Positions 54,929-63,774 of a stretch of 64,000 bases of DNA are shown piece by piece. Origin of the DNA: a virus. The notes under the pieces were generated by a model. The model did no database searches and was not told the origin of the DNA. It saw only the letters and a list, made by a program, of their open reading frames with translations. The position numbers and the translations under genes are program-made. Position 1 is the first letter of the stretch. Each line of letters opens with the position of its first letter. The stretch lies in the IMG/VR virus record IMGVR_UViG_3300035666_000004, positions 57,825 to 121,824 of that record; one strand, 5' to 3'.

Positions 54929-56659
54929 TTAGTCCTTTTTAAACTTTGGTTGCCAAGGTTTCTTAAGATCTTCCATAATTTCAGCTTTTGTCATTTTGTA
55001 TGAACAAGATTCTTCGCTTTTTTCTTCTTTTTTCATCTCAGATTTAGGAAGATTCGGTTTAGGCATTGCTTTTTGTTCAGCAATTACTTTATGATGTTCC
55101 TCTTTTGCTTCATTGATGTGTTTATTTCCTAATTTATTTGCCAATTCTCCAGTAACAAGACCACGAGGAGCTTCATTGTGATATACTTTAGTTTTATTAT
55201 ACGATGTTCCTAAAGTAGCTCTACTTCCAGCAGAGCTTCGGCCTTTATCAGTTGAATAATAGTATCCTTCTTTATCTACAGAAGGTTTATGAATACCTTT
55301 TTGGTGTTCAAGATTGCCAGAACTTTCTTTTAATCCAGCCTTTTCCATCTCTTCTTTTTCTTTTTCTTCATGCTCTTTAGATTCTTTAGCCTCATGTTCT
55401 TTAGACTCATCTTCTTCAGATTCATCTTTTTCTTCTTTCATTACAGTAGGTGCAGGTTTTAATTGCATAGTAGCTGTAGGCTTAGGAATTTTAGGCTTTG
55501 GAATACTAGGAGCTGTAGGCTTAGGCATTCCCATTGGAATAGATGTTGCCTTCATCAATTCTTCAAATTGCTCTGGATTTTCTTGAGCAATTTTAAGTAA
55601 TTCTTTAGCTAATTCCAATGCTGATTTATCCGCTTTTTTCATTTCTTTCTCCATTGATTCTTCTGACTTAGGGAGGTTTGGCTTAGGCATAGCTTTTAAT
55701 TCTTTGAGTTTAGAAACATGATGGCCTTTTGCCGCTTGAATATTTTTGCTTCTTACGGCAGATCCTGCATAAGATCTACCAGTGTGATCGAGTAGATGTT
55801 TTCCTGCTTTAGGGATTTCTTTAGTAGTGGCATCTGATACAGGTTTATGAACACCCTTCATATCAACATTTGGATGAGCTGCACCTTTTTCCATCTCTTC
55901 TTTTTTCATTTCAGATTTAGGAAGGTTTGGCTTAGGCATAGCTTTTAATTCTTTGAGTTTAGAAACATGGATTTCTTTTGCAACTTTTGGAGACCTTTCA
56001 TACTCGTCAAAAGTAGACGGATCGTGAGCCTCTCTTGTTTTAATTCCTGCATAAGAAATTCCGTGTTGTGTTTTTCCATTTTTAATATATTGAGTGCTAT
56101 AGCTTGGTTGATGTACGCCTTTTTCTTCTTTAGCCATTTCTGACTTAGGAAGGTTTGGCTTAGGCATTTGTTTTAAATCGTACATTACTTTTTTATGCGA
56201 TTTAACAGACTGATCTTTTGGCAAATCAGAATATGCACTTGGAGATCGGTGAATACCCTTATCTCTTTGTGGCCACATTTCTTCATTTCTTTTTTGGCGA
56301 GCAGAAACTTTTTGTTTTGAGGTCTTGCCTTCGTCAATGCGAGCTTTTTCCATTGCTTCTTCTTTGCCAGCTTCTTCATTTTCTGGAGAGCGCAATTCAG
56401 CTTCATCTTGCAATGTTCTTAAATGCTCAAACATTTTCTTTTGTTTTTCAGGAGTATCTAAGATAGACAAAGCGTGTTTAATACTTTCGTCTTCTTCTAC
56501 AATATCATGAGCTTTATCTTCAGGAGAATTTGGAGAGTGAGGCATATCATCTTTAACCATTAGAGGTGCTGCAACATCTGAAGGAATGTTCTTTTTAGCT
56601 GTTTCTTTAACAGCTTTTAAAAGTTCTTTTGCTTTTTCTAATGCCGATTTTTCGCTCAT
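54929..56659 (-). CDS. Highly charged repeat protein with four KG[IV]H ... MPKPNLPKSE units
   Basis: 576 aa, no recognised domain. Four copies of MPKPNLPKSE alternate with four KG-[IV]-H-[KRQ] blocks that continue into G-x-[SR]-YAG or GRSSAGS-like segments. Two segments, KSALEKAKELLKAVKETAKK at the start and KSALELAKELLKIAQ in the middle, are near-copies of each other. The rest is Lys/Glu-rich and likely unstructured. It lies between the sheath and the multidomain proteins and has a late motif, so it is probably a virion or assembly protein. The repeats may be docking or processing sites. Confidence 0.7.
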   Translation of the reverse strand: MSEKSALEKAKELLKAVKETAKKNIPSDVAAPLMVKDDMPHSPNSPEDKAHDIVEEDESIKHALSILDTPEKQKKMFEHLRTLQDEAELRSPENEEAGKEEAMEKARIDEGKTSKQKVSARQKRNEEMWPQRDKGIHRSPSAYSDLPKDQSVKSHKKVMYDLKQMPKPNLPKSEMAKEEKGVHQPSYSTQYIKNGKTQHGISYAGIKTREAHDPSTFDEYERSPKVAKEIHVSKLKELKAMPKPNLPKSEMKKEEMEKGAAHPNVDMKGVHKPVSDATTKEIPKAGKHLLDHTGRSYAGSAVRSKNIQAAKGHHVSKLKELKAMPKPNLPKSEESMEKEMKKADKSALELAKELLKIAQENPEQFEELMKATSIPMGMPKPTAPSIPKPKIPKPTATMQLKPAPTVMKEEKDESEEDESKEHEAKESKEHEEKEKEEMEKAGLKESSGNLEHQKGIHKPSVDKEGYYYSTDKGRSSAGSRATLGTSYNKTKVYHNEAPRGLVTGELANKLGNKHINEAKEEHHKVIAEQKAMPKPNLPKSEMKKEEKSEESCSYKMTKAEIMEDLKKPWQPKFKKD

Positions 56660-56693
56660 ACAATCCTCTAAGTAATTAAAATACCCAACCTTT

Positions 56694-56701
56694 AGATTAG
56701 G
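56694..56701 (-). promoter_or_regulatory. Late promoter core motif, copy 10
   Basis: CCTAATCT followed by AAAGGTTGGG, 34 bases upstream of the ATG at 56659 and 9 bases after the stop of the double-zincin gene. Confidence 0.6.
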
Positions 56702-56710
56702 TTAGATATT

Positions 56711-59700
56711 TTAATCCTTCTTCTTAACCGAAAGCTTCTTAATATCATTAAAGCTTAATTTGTTAGTTTTAGGAGCAAAAATGGCATCTAGTCTAGCCTT
56801 TTGCTCTTTTATGTCTGCAGCCTTAAACCGACCTTTATTTCTTCTGTGTTCTGCCTTAATGTCTTGGTAGTTTAAAGCGCTTGGAGCTTGCGGAGTTTTA
56901 AGATGTTCTGGTACCTCTTGTCCCTTAGCGTCATAAAAAGCCTTTAGATCAGCTTGGCGCTGAGTTTCTTTGGCTTGTTTTCTTTTATTCATCATATCTC
57001 TAAATGCAGAATTTGGCTTAAGAATTTCGTTTTTCATAACATTTTCTCCTAAATTGGTCTTGGTTGACCAGGAAGTTGTGTTAGAATCTCGCCCGTCGGC
57101 ATTATATATTCCGTTAGAATCCAATTCGATCCCCGAAACTTTACTATCTTCTGCAGAGGTATCTTGTTTTTCAGCCTCTTTTTTAGATAAGCTCTCTCCT
57201 GCTTGGAGAATGTGCTTGTATAATCGTCTAAATACATTAGTACTAGTTCCAAAAGCTGTTCTTCGTTCATTCTTTTCAACATTTCCACTTGAAACTCCCT
57301 TAAACGATATTTTTATCGGTGGCAGTCCTTGGTTTTTACCTTGGCTATGAGAATGTCTTGTAATGGTTAAAACGTCTGGATTACTAGAATCTAGTGTAAC
57401 ACCGTCTTGACCAGAAAGCAAGGATTTTATGTGTCTCGCACGAAGTTTTTGTACACCATTTTCTTCAGTTGGAATAAAGTGTCTATTTGGATCTTTTTTA
57501 ATTGAATTTATAATACCTCTAAAAAGGGCTTGGTGGCGCTTAGGTAGGGTATTTGCAAAATGATCTATCCTATTAGTATTATTTAGGATTTCATCGTCTT
57601 TATCTGCTTTTTGTTTATCAGAATGCCACATTGTTACACCATTTGGATGTTTTGCAGCAATCCAAGGTTGTTCGGGGTGTTTTTCCCCTATAGCTCTAGG
57701 TATGGCTTTTTCTAAAGTGTACGACTCTGGGTCATTGATAATGAAAATTATTTCAGATTTATTTATAAGTTTTTTGAAATATTTATTAGCAGCTCTTGCC
57801 CTTGCATTAATTTTAGAATCAATTGACGTGCCTTTAACCCACGTATTTTTATTTGGGTCAAATGCAAGTTCTCCAGAATCAATCATGTCAGTTCTTTCTT
57901 TCATCTCTGGAGAAAGTAATTTTCCTGATTTAAGCTGATCTACCAACTGACCTTTTTTGTCTTCATATCTTACTGCAGCCGGCTGATCTTCTGTTCCTAT
58001 GACTATTCTTTTAGGTTCATTTTCTTTAACTTTTACATTGGTTGTAAGTGGTGGCAATCCCATTCTTCTTCTTAATGGATTTTCTACTGCACGTGCTTGA
58101 ACTTCACTTGGGTGTTTAAAAGACGCCGTTGGTCCTCCACCCATTTTAACAGATTCTCCAACTTCTTTATCCATCACAGTTTGATGTTGATGAGGAGTTC
58201 TTCCTTCTGGCATCTGTTCTAAGTGACCAAACTCATGGGTAATTGCGCCAGGATTCCATTGAGATTCTAAATTTCCGCCTCTCCAATCTGGCTTGTCTGT
58301 ACCCTCAATAGAGCCAACTTTTCTTTCACCTGTTTTTTGATTTATTTTACCTTTTGACGGAACAATATCTTTTTTATATCTTAGTTGCGAAAATTTCTTT
58401 TGTTGTTCGATTTGTTTTTGGCCAAATTTAGATTTAGGATTTGGATTCCCTTGAGTGCCAAAAAGTTTCTTTCTTTGTGCTTTAATATTTTTAGAAGTTT
58501 TCTCTAAATCCTCTGATTTATTTAAAAGATCTTTGAAGTATGATTCTGATTTGCCAAATTTATCAGCAGCCACTTTGAGATTTTCAGAATTAGGTATCCA
58601 ATTGCCGAAAGCCTCTGGGGTCAGATTTTGCGCATATTCGTAAGATTTTTGATGACCTTGTTTTAAGTTTTTAATGTGCTTATCATAGTGATCATTTGGA
58701 TTATCTCTAATTGTTCTGGTAAGATAATTTTTAAAGCTTTTTCTTTTTTCAGCATTTACTAGCAAGTCTCTTGCGTGTGTAAGTAGCTCCTGGTTAAAAG
58801 ATCCTCTATTTCTTTTATACCCTCTGTTTTCAACCCAGTCAGATAAAGTTTTAAGGGTGTCTGGGCTATACTGATTCAATAAATCTTTTACGACTTTTCC
58901 GTAAACATGAGAACCGTATTTTCTTTCAACTTGTCCTAATAAACCATGTAAGGCTTCGTGCTCTATTGTAGAGTCTACGGCTTGACCTCTAGCCTTAATT
59001 TGTTCTGGGGACAAATCTTTTGTCTCAACCTTCTTTTTTGATGGTTTTCTAGGTGCTGTTGGCATCTTTGGTCGTTTAGCAATGTGGTTATAGTACTCAG
59101 TAGAGCCAGGCGCGTAGTTACTTACTTCTTTACGCCATTTATCGTAATCATCAAAAGATTTTGTTTTAGCTTCTTGGTATTTATCCGCGTTGTCTTTTAT
59201 TTTTTGAGAGTACTCTTCGTCTGGAGCTTCGTATTTACTTCTAGCTTTTCCTGCAAGTGCGCCAGAGATATCGCGAGTATCTAAGGAATAATTTAATCCT
59301 AAAGTATCTCTACCAAGCCGTCTTGCTGGTGCGCCAGAAAGTCTTTTCATTTCTTTTGTTCTATTTTCTGGCTTTAGCTTTATACCTTTTTTATTTTCAA
59401 AATCTTTAATCTGTTGATCTGCTATTTTTCTTCCAAACAATTTAACTTGTTGGGGTTCTTCTAAAAGTTGCACATTTTGATCTGGTCTTGTGTCTAATCC
59501 CATTTTAGGAAAGGTAATCCTTGGTCTAGACATTTTTTCTAGGTTATTAGACTTATTTAAAATAGCTTTTTCTAATTTCTTTTTGAAATATTTTTTAGAT
59601 TCGATAGCTTTTAACTTCTTGTAATAATTAGGATCTTCTAAGAGATGATCTCTAGCTATTTCTGAGGCAACTTGTTTGTTTTCGGTATGCTCTTTTTCAT

Positions 59701-59788
59701 GGGTAGCTCCTTCGTCCAATTTCTCTTGGTCAAAGTCTTTTTTAGGAATATTGTCTGCTGCCCCACCGGGAAGTATGTCTTTAGTCAT
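56711..59788 (-). CDS. Large multidomain protein with two zincin-type HExxH motifs
   Basis: 1025 aa. Two putative zinc metallopeptidase motifs: H277-E-A-L-H281 (TIEHEALHGLL) and H518-E-F-G-H522 (AITHEFGHLEQ). The regions are separated by recurring linkers of the type YFKK-L-x-x-KS (residues about 67-80, 417-424 and near 685). A C-terminal part (ITRHSHSQGKNQGLPPIKI) is unrecognised. Such arrangements of peptidase domains in one phage protein are known from polyvalent proteins thought to be delivered with phage DNA. The start lies only 7 bases after a late motif and has no ribosome site. Confidence 0.7.
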   Translation of the reverse strand: MTKDILPGGAADNIPKKDFDQEKLDEGATHEKEHTENKQVASEIARDHLLEDPNYYKKLKAIESKKYFKKKLEKAILNKSNNLEKMSRPRITFPKMGLDTRPDQNVQLLEEPQQVKLFGRKIADQQIKDFENKKGIKLKPENRTKEMKRLSGAPARRLGRDTLGLNYSLDTRDISGALAGKARSKYEAPDEEYSQKIKDNADKYQEAKTKSFDDYDKWRKEVSNYAPGSTEYYNHIAKRPKMPTAPRKPSKKKVETKDLSPEQIKARGQAVDSTIEHEALHGLLGQVERKYGSHVYGKVVKDLLNQYSPDTLKTLSDWVENRGYKRNRGSFNQELLTHARDLLVNAEKRKSFKNYLTRTIRDNPNDHYDKHIKNLKQGHQKSYEYAQNLTPEAFGNWIPNSENLKVAADKFGKSESYFKDLLNKSEDLEKTSKNIKAQRKKLFGTQGNPNPKSKFGQKQIEQQKKFSQLRYKKDIVPSKGKINQKTGERKVGSIEGTDKPDWRGGNLESQWNPGAITHEFGHLEQMPEGRTPHQHQTVMDKEVGESVKMGGGPTASFKHPSEVQARAVENPLRRRMGLPPLTTNVKVKENEPKRIVIGTEDQPAAVRYEDKKGQLVDQLKSGKLLSPEMKERTDMIDSGELAFDPNKNTWVKGTSIDSKINARARAANKYFKKLINKSEIIFIINDPESYTLEKAIPRAIGEKHPEQPWIAAKHPNGVTMWHSDKQKADKDDEILNNTNRIDHFANTLPKRHQALFRGIINSIKKDPNRHFIPTEENGVQKLRARHIKSLLSGQDGVTLDSSNPDVLTITRHSHSQGKNQGLPPIKISFKGVSSGNVEKNERRTAFGTSTNVFRRLYKHILQAGESLSKKEAEKQDTSAEDSKVSGIELDSNGIYNADGRDSNTTSWSTKTNLGENVMKNEILKPNSAFRDMMNKRKQAKETQRQADLKAFYDAKGQEVPEHLKTPQAPSALNYQDIKAEHRRNKGRFKAADIKEQKARLDAIFAPKTNKLSFNDIKKLSVKKKD

Positions 59789-59795
59789 ATTAATT

Positions 59796-59803
59796 AGATT
59801 AGG
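59796..59803 (-). promoter_or_regulatory. Late promoter core motif, copy 11
   Basis: CCTAATCT followed by AATTAATATG, so the ATG at 59788 begins 7 bases after the core. If this is a promoter, the mRNA would be nearly leaderless. Confidence 0.5.
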
Positions 59804-59847
59804 TAGTTGTAATGTTTATAGTTTCTTTATATTCTATACCATAAAAA

Positions 59848-60774
59848 TTAATACGTTTTAATAACTTTATGGCCATTTTTAAGTTCAGCCGGATGAAATT
59901 TTAAATTAACATCTTTTGCTGAAAAAGAAGGTCCTAATTTAGAGAATTGGTCCCACATTTCTTTATCAACAGAGATGTGCGGCAGGAAGTGTGAGAACTT
60001 AGGTCCCATATCTTTTGCGTGTTCTCTAATTTGGTGAATTCTATTTGGTAATCCATAAACCAATAGTACATGGTGTGTTGCGCCATCTAATCCTTGTAAC
60101 TTGTGTGGCATTAAGGTTATTTTGCTTGTGTCTATTGGCTTATGCAAATTATGATCATTTAAAATATTGTGAACTTGGTTTATATCGGCATTATTTCCAA
60201 ATGCTTTAACTGTCATGTGAATTGGATAGTTATTTTCTTGCCTAACAGATTTATTACCAAATGACACCGGATGGAAGAGAATGGTTGAATTGCTTATATC
60301 GGCAGGTTTAACGCTTTTTAATAGTAATTCATTGAATTCTGGATGTTCATGCAATTGTTTTGCTTTTTTTTCAAATTCTGCTTTTTTTATTTTAGCCATT
60401 CGACCTTCATTAAAGGCTTTTGCATCAGGAGTTTGGTCGGGCGACGGTATGTAATCCTTGCCAGACAATTTCATTGCTGCGTTTACTAAAGAGGTTCCAT
60501 GACCCTGCCTTCTGTGGTCTTCATGAACTTCTATGTTAATTGGCATAATTCCTGCTTTTTTATGAGTCACAGCAAGGAAGCCAATTTTGTTATTATTTTT
60601 ATGAATTTTAACAATAAAATCATTTTGTTTTGGATCAAACTTTTTTGCTCCAAGCATAAACGGTTCTACAGTTATTTTTGTTTTTGATTTTTCAGATTTA
60701 GCGATTTCTTCGTTTATTTTTAAATCTTTTAATTCGTTAATGTATTCTTGGGTATGTCTTTTAAAATTTCTCAT
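59848..60774 (-). CDS. GNAT acetyltransferase / 2H phosphoesterase fusion
   Basis: 308 aa from the ATG at 60774, which overlaps the preceding stop as ATGA (a GTG three codons earlier is the alternative). Residues about 50-120 carry the acetyl-CoA loop of GNAT enzymes (HRRQGHGTSLVNAA at 87-100). Residues about 182-308 carry two H-x-[ST] motifs, HMT at 186-188 and HIS at 266-268, in the setting (PIHMTVKAF, LPHISVDKE) of 2H phosphoesterases, which act on cyclic phosphates, RNA ends or cyclic nucleotide signals. I know of no named family with this fusion, so its target in the cell is open. Both active motifs appear intact. Confidence 0.7.
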   Translation of the reverse strand: MRNFKRHTQEYINELKDLKINEEIAKSEKSKTKITVEPFMLGAKKFDPKQNDFIVKIHKNNNKIGFLAVTHKKAGIMPINIEVHEDHRRQGHGTSLVNAAMKLSGKDYIPSPDQTPDAKAFNEGRMAKIKKAEFEKKAKQLHEHPEFNELLLKSVKPADISNSTILFHPVSFGNKSVRQENNYPIHMTVKAFGNNADINQVHNILNDHNLHKPIDTSKITLMPHKLQGLDGATHHVLLVYGLPNRIHQIREHAKDMGPKFSHFLPHISVDKEMWDQFSKLGPSFSAKDVNLKFHPAELKNGHKVIKTY

Positions 60775-63230
60775 TGGTGCCACTTTCCGTTGATAATTTC
60801 ATTTGGCATAAGCCCAGCTTTTTGTTCTGCGTAAATTGTATTTGCTGGATTTGCTTTGTTATGTGCAGCATTTTTACCATAATTTACAACACTGTTTTGG
60901 CCCATTGTTTCTGAAGCCAAAGCTTTTTGAGCCAATGGAGAAAACATTTCTTTATGTGCCAAGTAGCTCGTGTGTTCACCCTTTGGACCAAACGTGCTAT
61001 TAGTTAACCCATGGCCAAAAGCATCGTGGACAATTCTAAAGACATCGTTAGCTAGCATTGGCCTATTTTCGTGCATAAATTGAGTTTGCTGTAACAATGG
61101 GTGGTTTTTGCTTTGCTCATTAGATCCATATCCTTGTTCTGTAGGATAATACCATAGATGATTGTTGACATGCAGATCATGTAGCATGTCCTTTGAGGTT
61201 TTGTATGGATTTTCTTGATTGGGTTGCATTTTAGAAATTTTAAGCCCATTATTAATTAAATGATTAAACTGCTTTCCAGTCTCATTAATTAGAGCGCCGT
61301 ACGCTGCTTTAACGTCTGGATGTTCTGGATTATGTGGCATTGCTTCGTACGCCGCAGCTATTTTAGATCCATGTTCTGGATTTAAACTTACATTATAATT
61401 ATGGCTTAATTTCATTCCGTTTAAGTTGGCATAATCTTCTGCCACATTTTTAATATGACTACTTGTTTTAATCAAATTAGATTTAATTAATTTTTTGAAA
61501 TAACTTTTAACTTTCTTTTCCATTGGATAACCAACATCTAAAGAAAACCTTACCATTTTCCCATTTGGAAGTTTTATTTCTGAATAGTTATCATTTAGGT
61601 GAGACCCTATGACATGGCCAGACCCACCTTCTGGTGGATTATAATCAGCATGCTTAGTAGTATGTTCTTTGTGGCTTCCAGACGTAGATTGTATATGAGC
61701 TTTTTGTTTATATTTATCTGCCAATTCAGACGCATCTTTTGTTGATAAGTTGTGTACCATTACACTTGGCTCGGCATCTGTTCCAAACCATTTTCCACCG
61801 ACTGGCGTATAACTATAACCCTTTTGATTTAGTTCATTTAAAAGATTGTTATGGTTTTGTTGCGACTGCTCAGGAGTCATTGTATTTGTATGGCCAGTTA
61901 ATAAAGAGAAATTGCCATTTTTAAGATATTTATCTACATCTTGTTCGTTTTGAAATGGACTAATTTCGGTTTTTTTTAATTCAGATTTTAAAACTTGCTC
62001 TTCATGTACTGGATGTGTATGATATAATTGTACCACTTGCGTTTCTGGTCTCATCGACCATTTTACGCCATTATATCCATTCTGCTTTAAAAGTCCATGA
62101 AATAAATCCTCGTTCCATGCACCTTGATTGCTTTGTAAAACTTGTTGAGCGTAATTATTTGGATCTTTGTCATAATCATATACGTTTTCTGGCATCTTAA
62201 CAGTATATTTAGATTTAGCATTTTGTGTGACTAAATCCTCTGGTTTTGAATCTTGGGTATAAAAAAATGATGATTTATTCTCTGGAACGCCTCTTTTGTA
62301 TTGAGCGCCCTTGACACCAGATCCCATTTTAAGTGGGTCTATTTGTTTTAGACCACTCTGTGAGCTATAATGAATTAAATTCGGATTATTCTGATTATGA
62401 GACGAGTCCTTAGCTAATGATTTTAAGGATTTGTATCCTTTTTCTGAAGCTGCTAATTTTTCTGTCTTATTGGTGGTTTTAAGGCCCTGACTTGCAGCCT
62501 TTTTAATATCGCTATCAGAATGTTTTTCCCAATAGCTGGCGTGTTGCCAAAGGTCCCATTTACCGCCATGGCCAACTTTATTAAATTCTTTTTCTCCAAC
62601 ATCATCATGTTTAACTTTGATTTTGTGCTTTGTCTTATCTTCAGTTTTTGTCGCCGTTACAACCCCAGTCTTTGGAATACTTCCAGGTAGTGCGGATTTC
62701 TCTTTTACTTTATCGCCTGCTTTAAATGGATGAGGAGTTTTTACTTTTTTTTCTTCTGATTTAGTAATTGTAGGAGGCAGAGAATGCTCTTCTTCTTTTG
62801 GACCTTCTACAGAACCATCTGGGTCTGGTGGTCTAGAGCCACTTTTTTGCCAATCAATAAGTATATTATTGGTAGGAAACTTCATTGAATCGTGGTTATT
62901 TGGGTCTAGAAATTTATGCGACACAAATTCTTGATCTGGATCTTTTGATGCGTCAAACTTATAATCTTTTGGGCAAATTCCGTGAAAAAGAGTTACGTAA
63001 GAGTCGCCGTATTCGCCCTCATGAACCTTATCAAGTTTAATGCCAGACAGTCCTGCCTCTTCTTCAAGTTCTCTATGTGCCGCTTCTAGTGGAGTCTCTC
63101 CGTCATTAGAATGGCCACCTGGCAAAGTCCAAGTAGATTCTTTTCTATCTAGACCGTGCATATAAAGATTTGGAGCATCTGGGTGCTGTAAAGCTATAAC
63201 TGAGACTTTTTTATGATATTGATCACTCAT
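60771..63230 (-). CDS. Polyvalent protein: Nudix hydrolase, ADP-ribosyltransferase-like and further domains
   Basis: 819 aa. Residues 38-61 form a complete Nudix box (G39 ... E45 ... R53-E54-L-E-E57-E58-x-G60). About residues 280-400 (LIHYSSQSGLKQIDPLKMGS, then KSSFFYTQ) look like the ART-type domain of phage polyvalent proteins. About residues 440-550 (NFSLLTGHTNTMTPEQSQQN, then EPSVMVHNL) resemble DUF3293-type sequence. The last 200 residues contain FRIVHDAFGHGL and ASETMGQNSVVNYG, a conserved phage block of unknown function. A YFKKLIKS linker separates domains, as in the double-zincin protein. The order and size suggest a virion-delivered effector set. ATGA overlap at both ends. Confidence 0.65.
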   Translation of the reverse strand: MSDQYHKKVSVIALQHPDAPNLYMHGLDRKESTWTLPGGHSNDGETPLEAAHRELEEEAGLSGIKLDKVHEGEYGDSYVTLFHGICPKDYKFDASKDPDQEFVSHKFLDPNNHDSMKFPTNNILIDWQKSGSRPPDPDGSVEGPKEEEHSLPPTITKSEEKKVKTPHPFKAGDKVKEKSALPGSIPKTGVVTATKTEDKTKHKIKVKHDDVGEKEFNKVGHGGKWDLWQHASYWEKHSDSDIKKAASQGLKTTNKTEKLAASEKGYKSLKSLAKDSSHNQNNPNLIHYSSQSGLKQIDPLKMGSGVKGAQYKRGVPENKSSFFYTQDSKPEDLVTQNAKSKYTVKMPENVYDYDKDPNNYAQQVLQSNQGAWNEDLFHGLLKQNGYNGVKWSMRPETQVVQLYHTHPVHEEQVLKSELKKTEISPFQNEQDVDKYLKNGNFSLLTGHTNTMTPEQSQQNHNNLLNELNQKGYSYTPVGGKWFGTDAEPSVMVHNLSTKDASELADKYKQKAHIQSTSGSHKEHTTKHADYNPPEGGSGHVIGSHLNDNYSEIKLPNGKMVRFSLDVGYPMEKKVKSYFKKLIKSNLIKTSSHIKNVAEDYANLNGMKLSHNYNVSLNPEHGSKIAAAYEAMPHNPEHPDVKAAYGALINETGKQFNHLINNGLKISKMQPNQENPYKTSKDMLHDLHVNNHLWYYPTEQGYGSNEQSKNHPLLQQTQFMHENRPMLANDVFRIVHDAFGHGLTNSTFGPKGEHTSYLAHKEMFSPLAQKALASETMGQNSVVNYGKNAAHNKANPANTIYAEQKAGLMPNEIINGKWHQ

Positions 63231-63772
63231 ATCTTGCTACCCTTTGATAAATTATCCTTAGAAGATAGAATTTGTAAATTCCACGGAACGTGTAATCCAC
63301 ATCCTATATGATCACCATTTTCGTTTTTAAGAGTGAGTGGATATATATGGTCAACATGAAAAACAGTATCAGATTTACTTAATTCATTGGCAGTTTTATA
63401 ATACCCTTTAATATGTTTTTTTTGAACTTTATTTAGCCATATAGGGGTGGCTATTTTAAATCTTTTCTTTCTTATTCTAACATCTACTCGGAACTGTCCT
63501 CTTCTTGAGGCGTTTGCCTTTTCTCTTTGTTTCTTAGCCCACTCTGGATTTTTTTCTTTATACAGCCTATTGTTTTTTAAAATACTATTATAATTTTTTT
63601 CTCTGTATAATTTAGAAAAAGCTTTTCTTATTTCTATAGATTTCTCTCTATTCTTAATAACCCATTTTAGTCTAGAAATATTTCTATTTTCTGCAAAGCA
63701 TGCGTCACAGAACATTTTGTGTGTTCCTTTAGACTTTGAAAATTTAAAACATTTATTACACAGTATAGTCAT
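63227..63772 (-). CDS. HNH endonuclease
   Basis: 181 aa. An N-terminal zinc finger (C5, C8, C22, C25) is followed by a basic DNA-binding stretch (RRGQFRVDVRIRKKRFKI). The HNH core is VFHVDHIYPLTLKNE, then GLHVPWNLQILSSKDNLSKG. Such enzymes cut DNA and are often mobile homing nucleases or packaging helpers; the context (inside a structural block, overlapping the next start) does not separate these. Two bases separate its ATG from the preceding stop. Confidence 0.85.
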   Translation of the reverse strand: MTILCNKCFKFSKSKGTHKMFCDACFAENRNISRLKWVIKNREKSIEIRKAFSKLYREKNYNSILKNNRLYKEKNPEWAKKQREKANASRRGQFRVDVRIRKKRFKIATPIWLNKVQKKHIKGYYKTANELSKSDTVFHVDHIYPLTLKNENGDHIGCGLHVPWNLQILSSKDNLSKGSKI

Positions 63773-63774
63773 AT

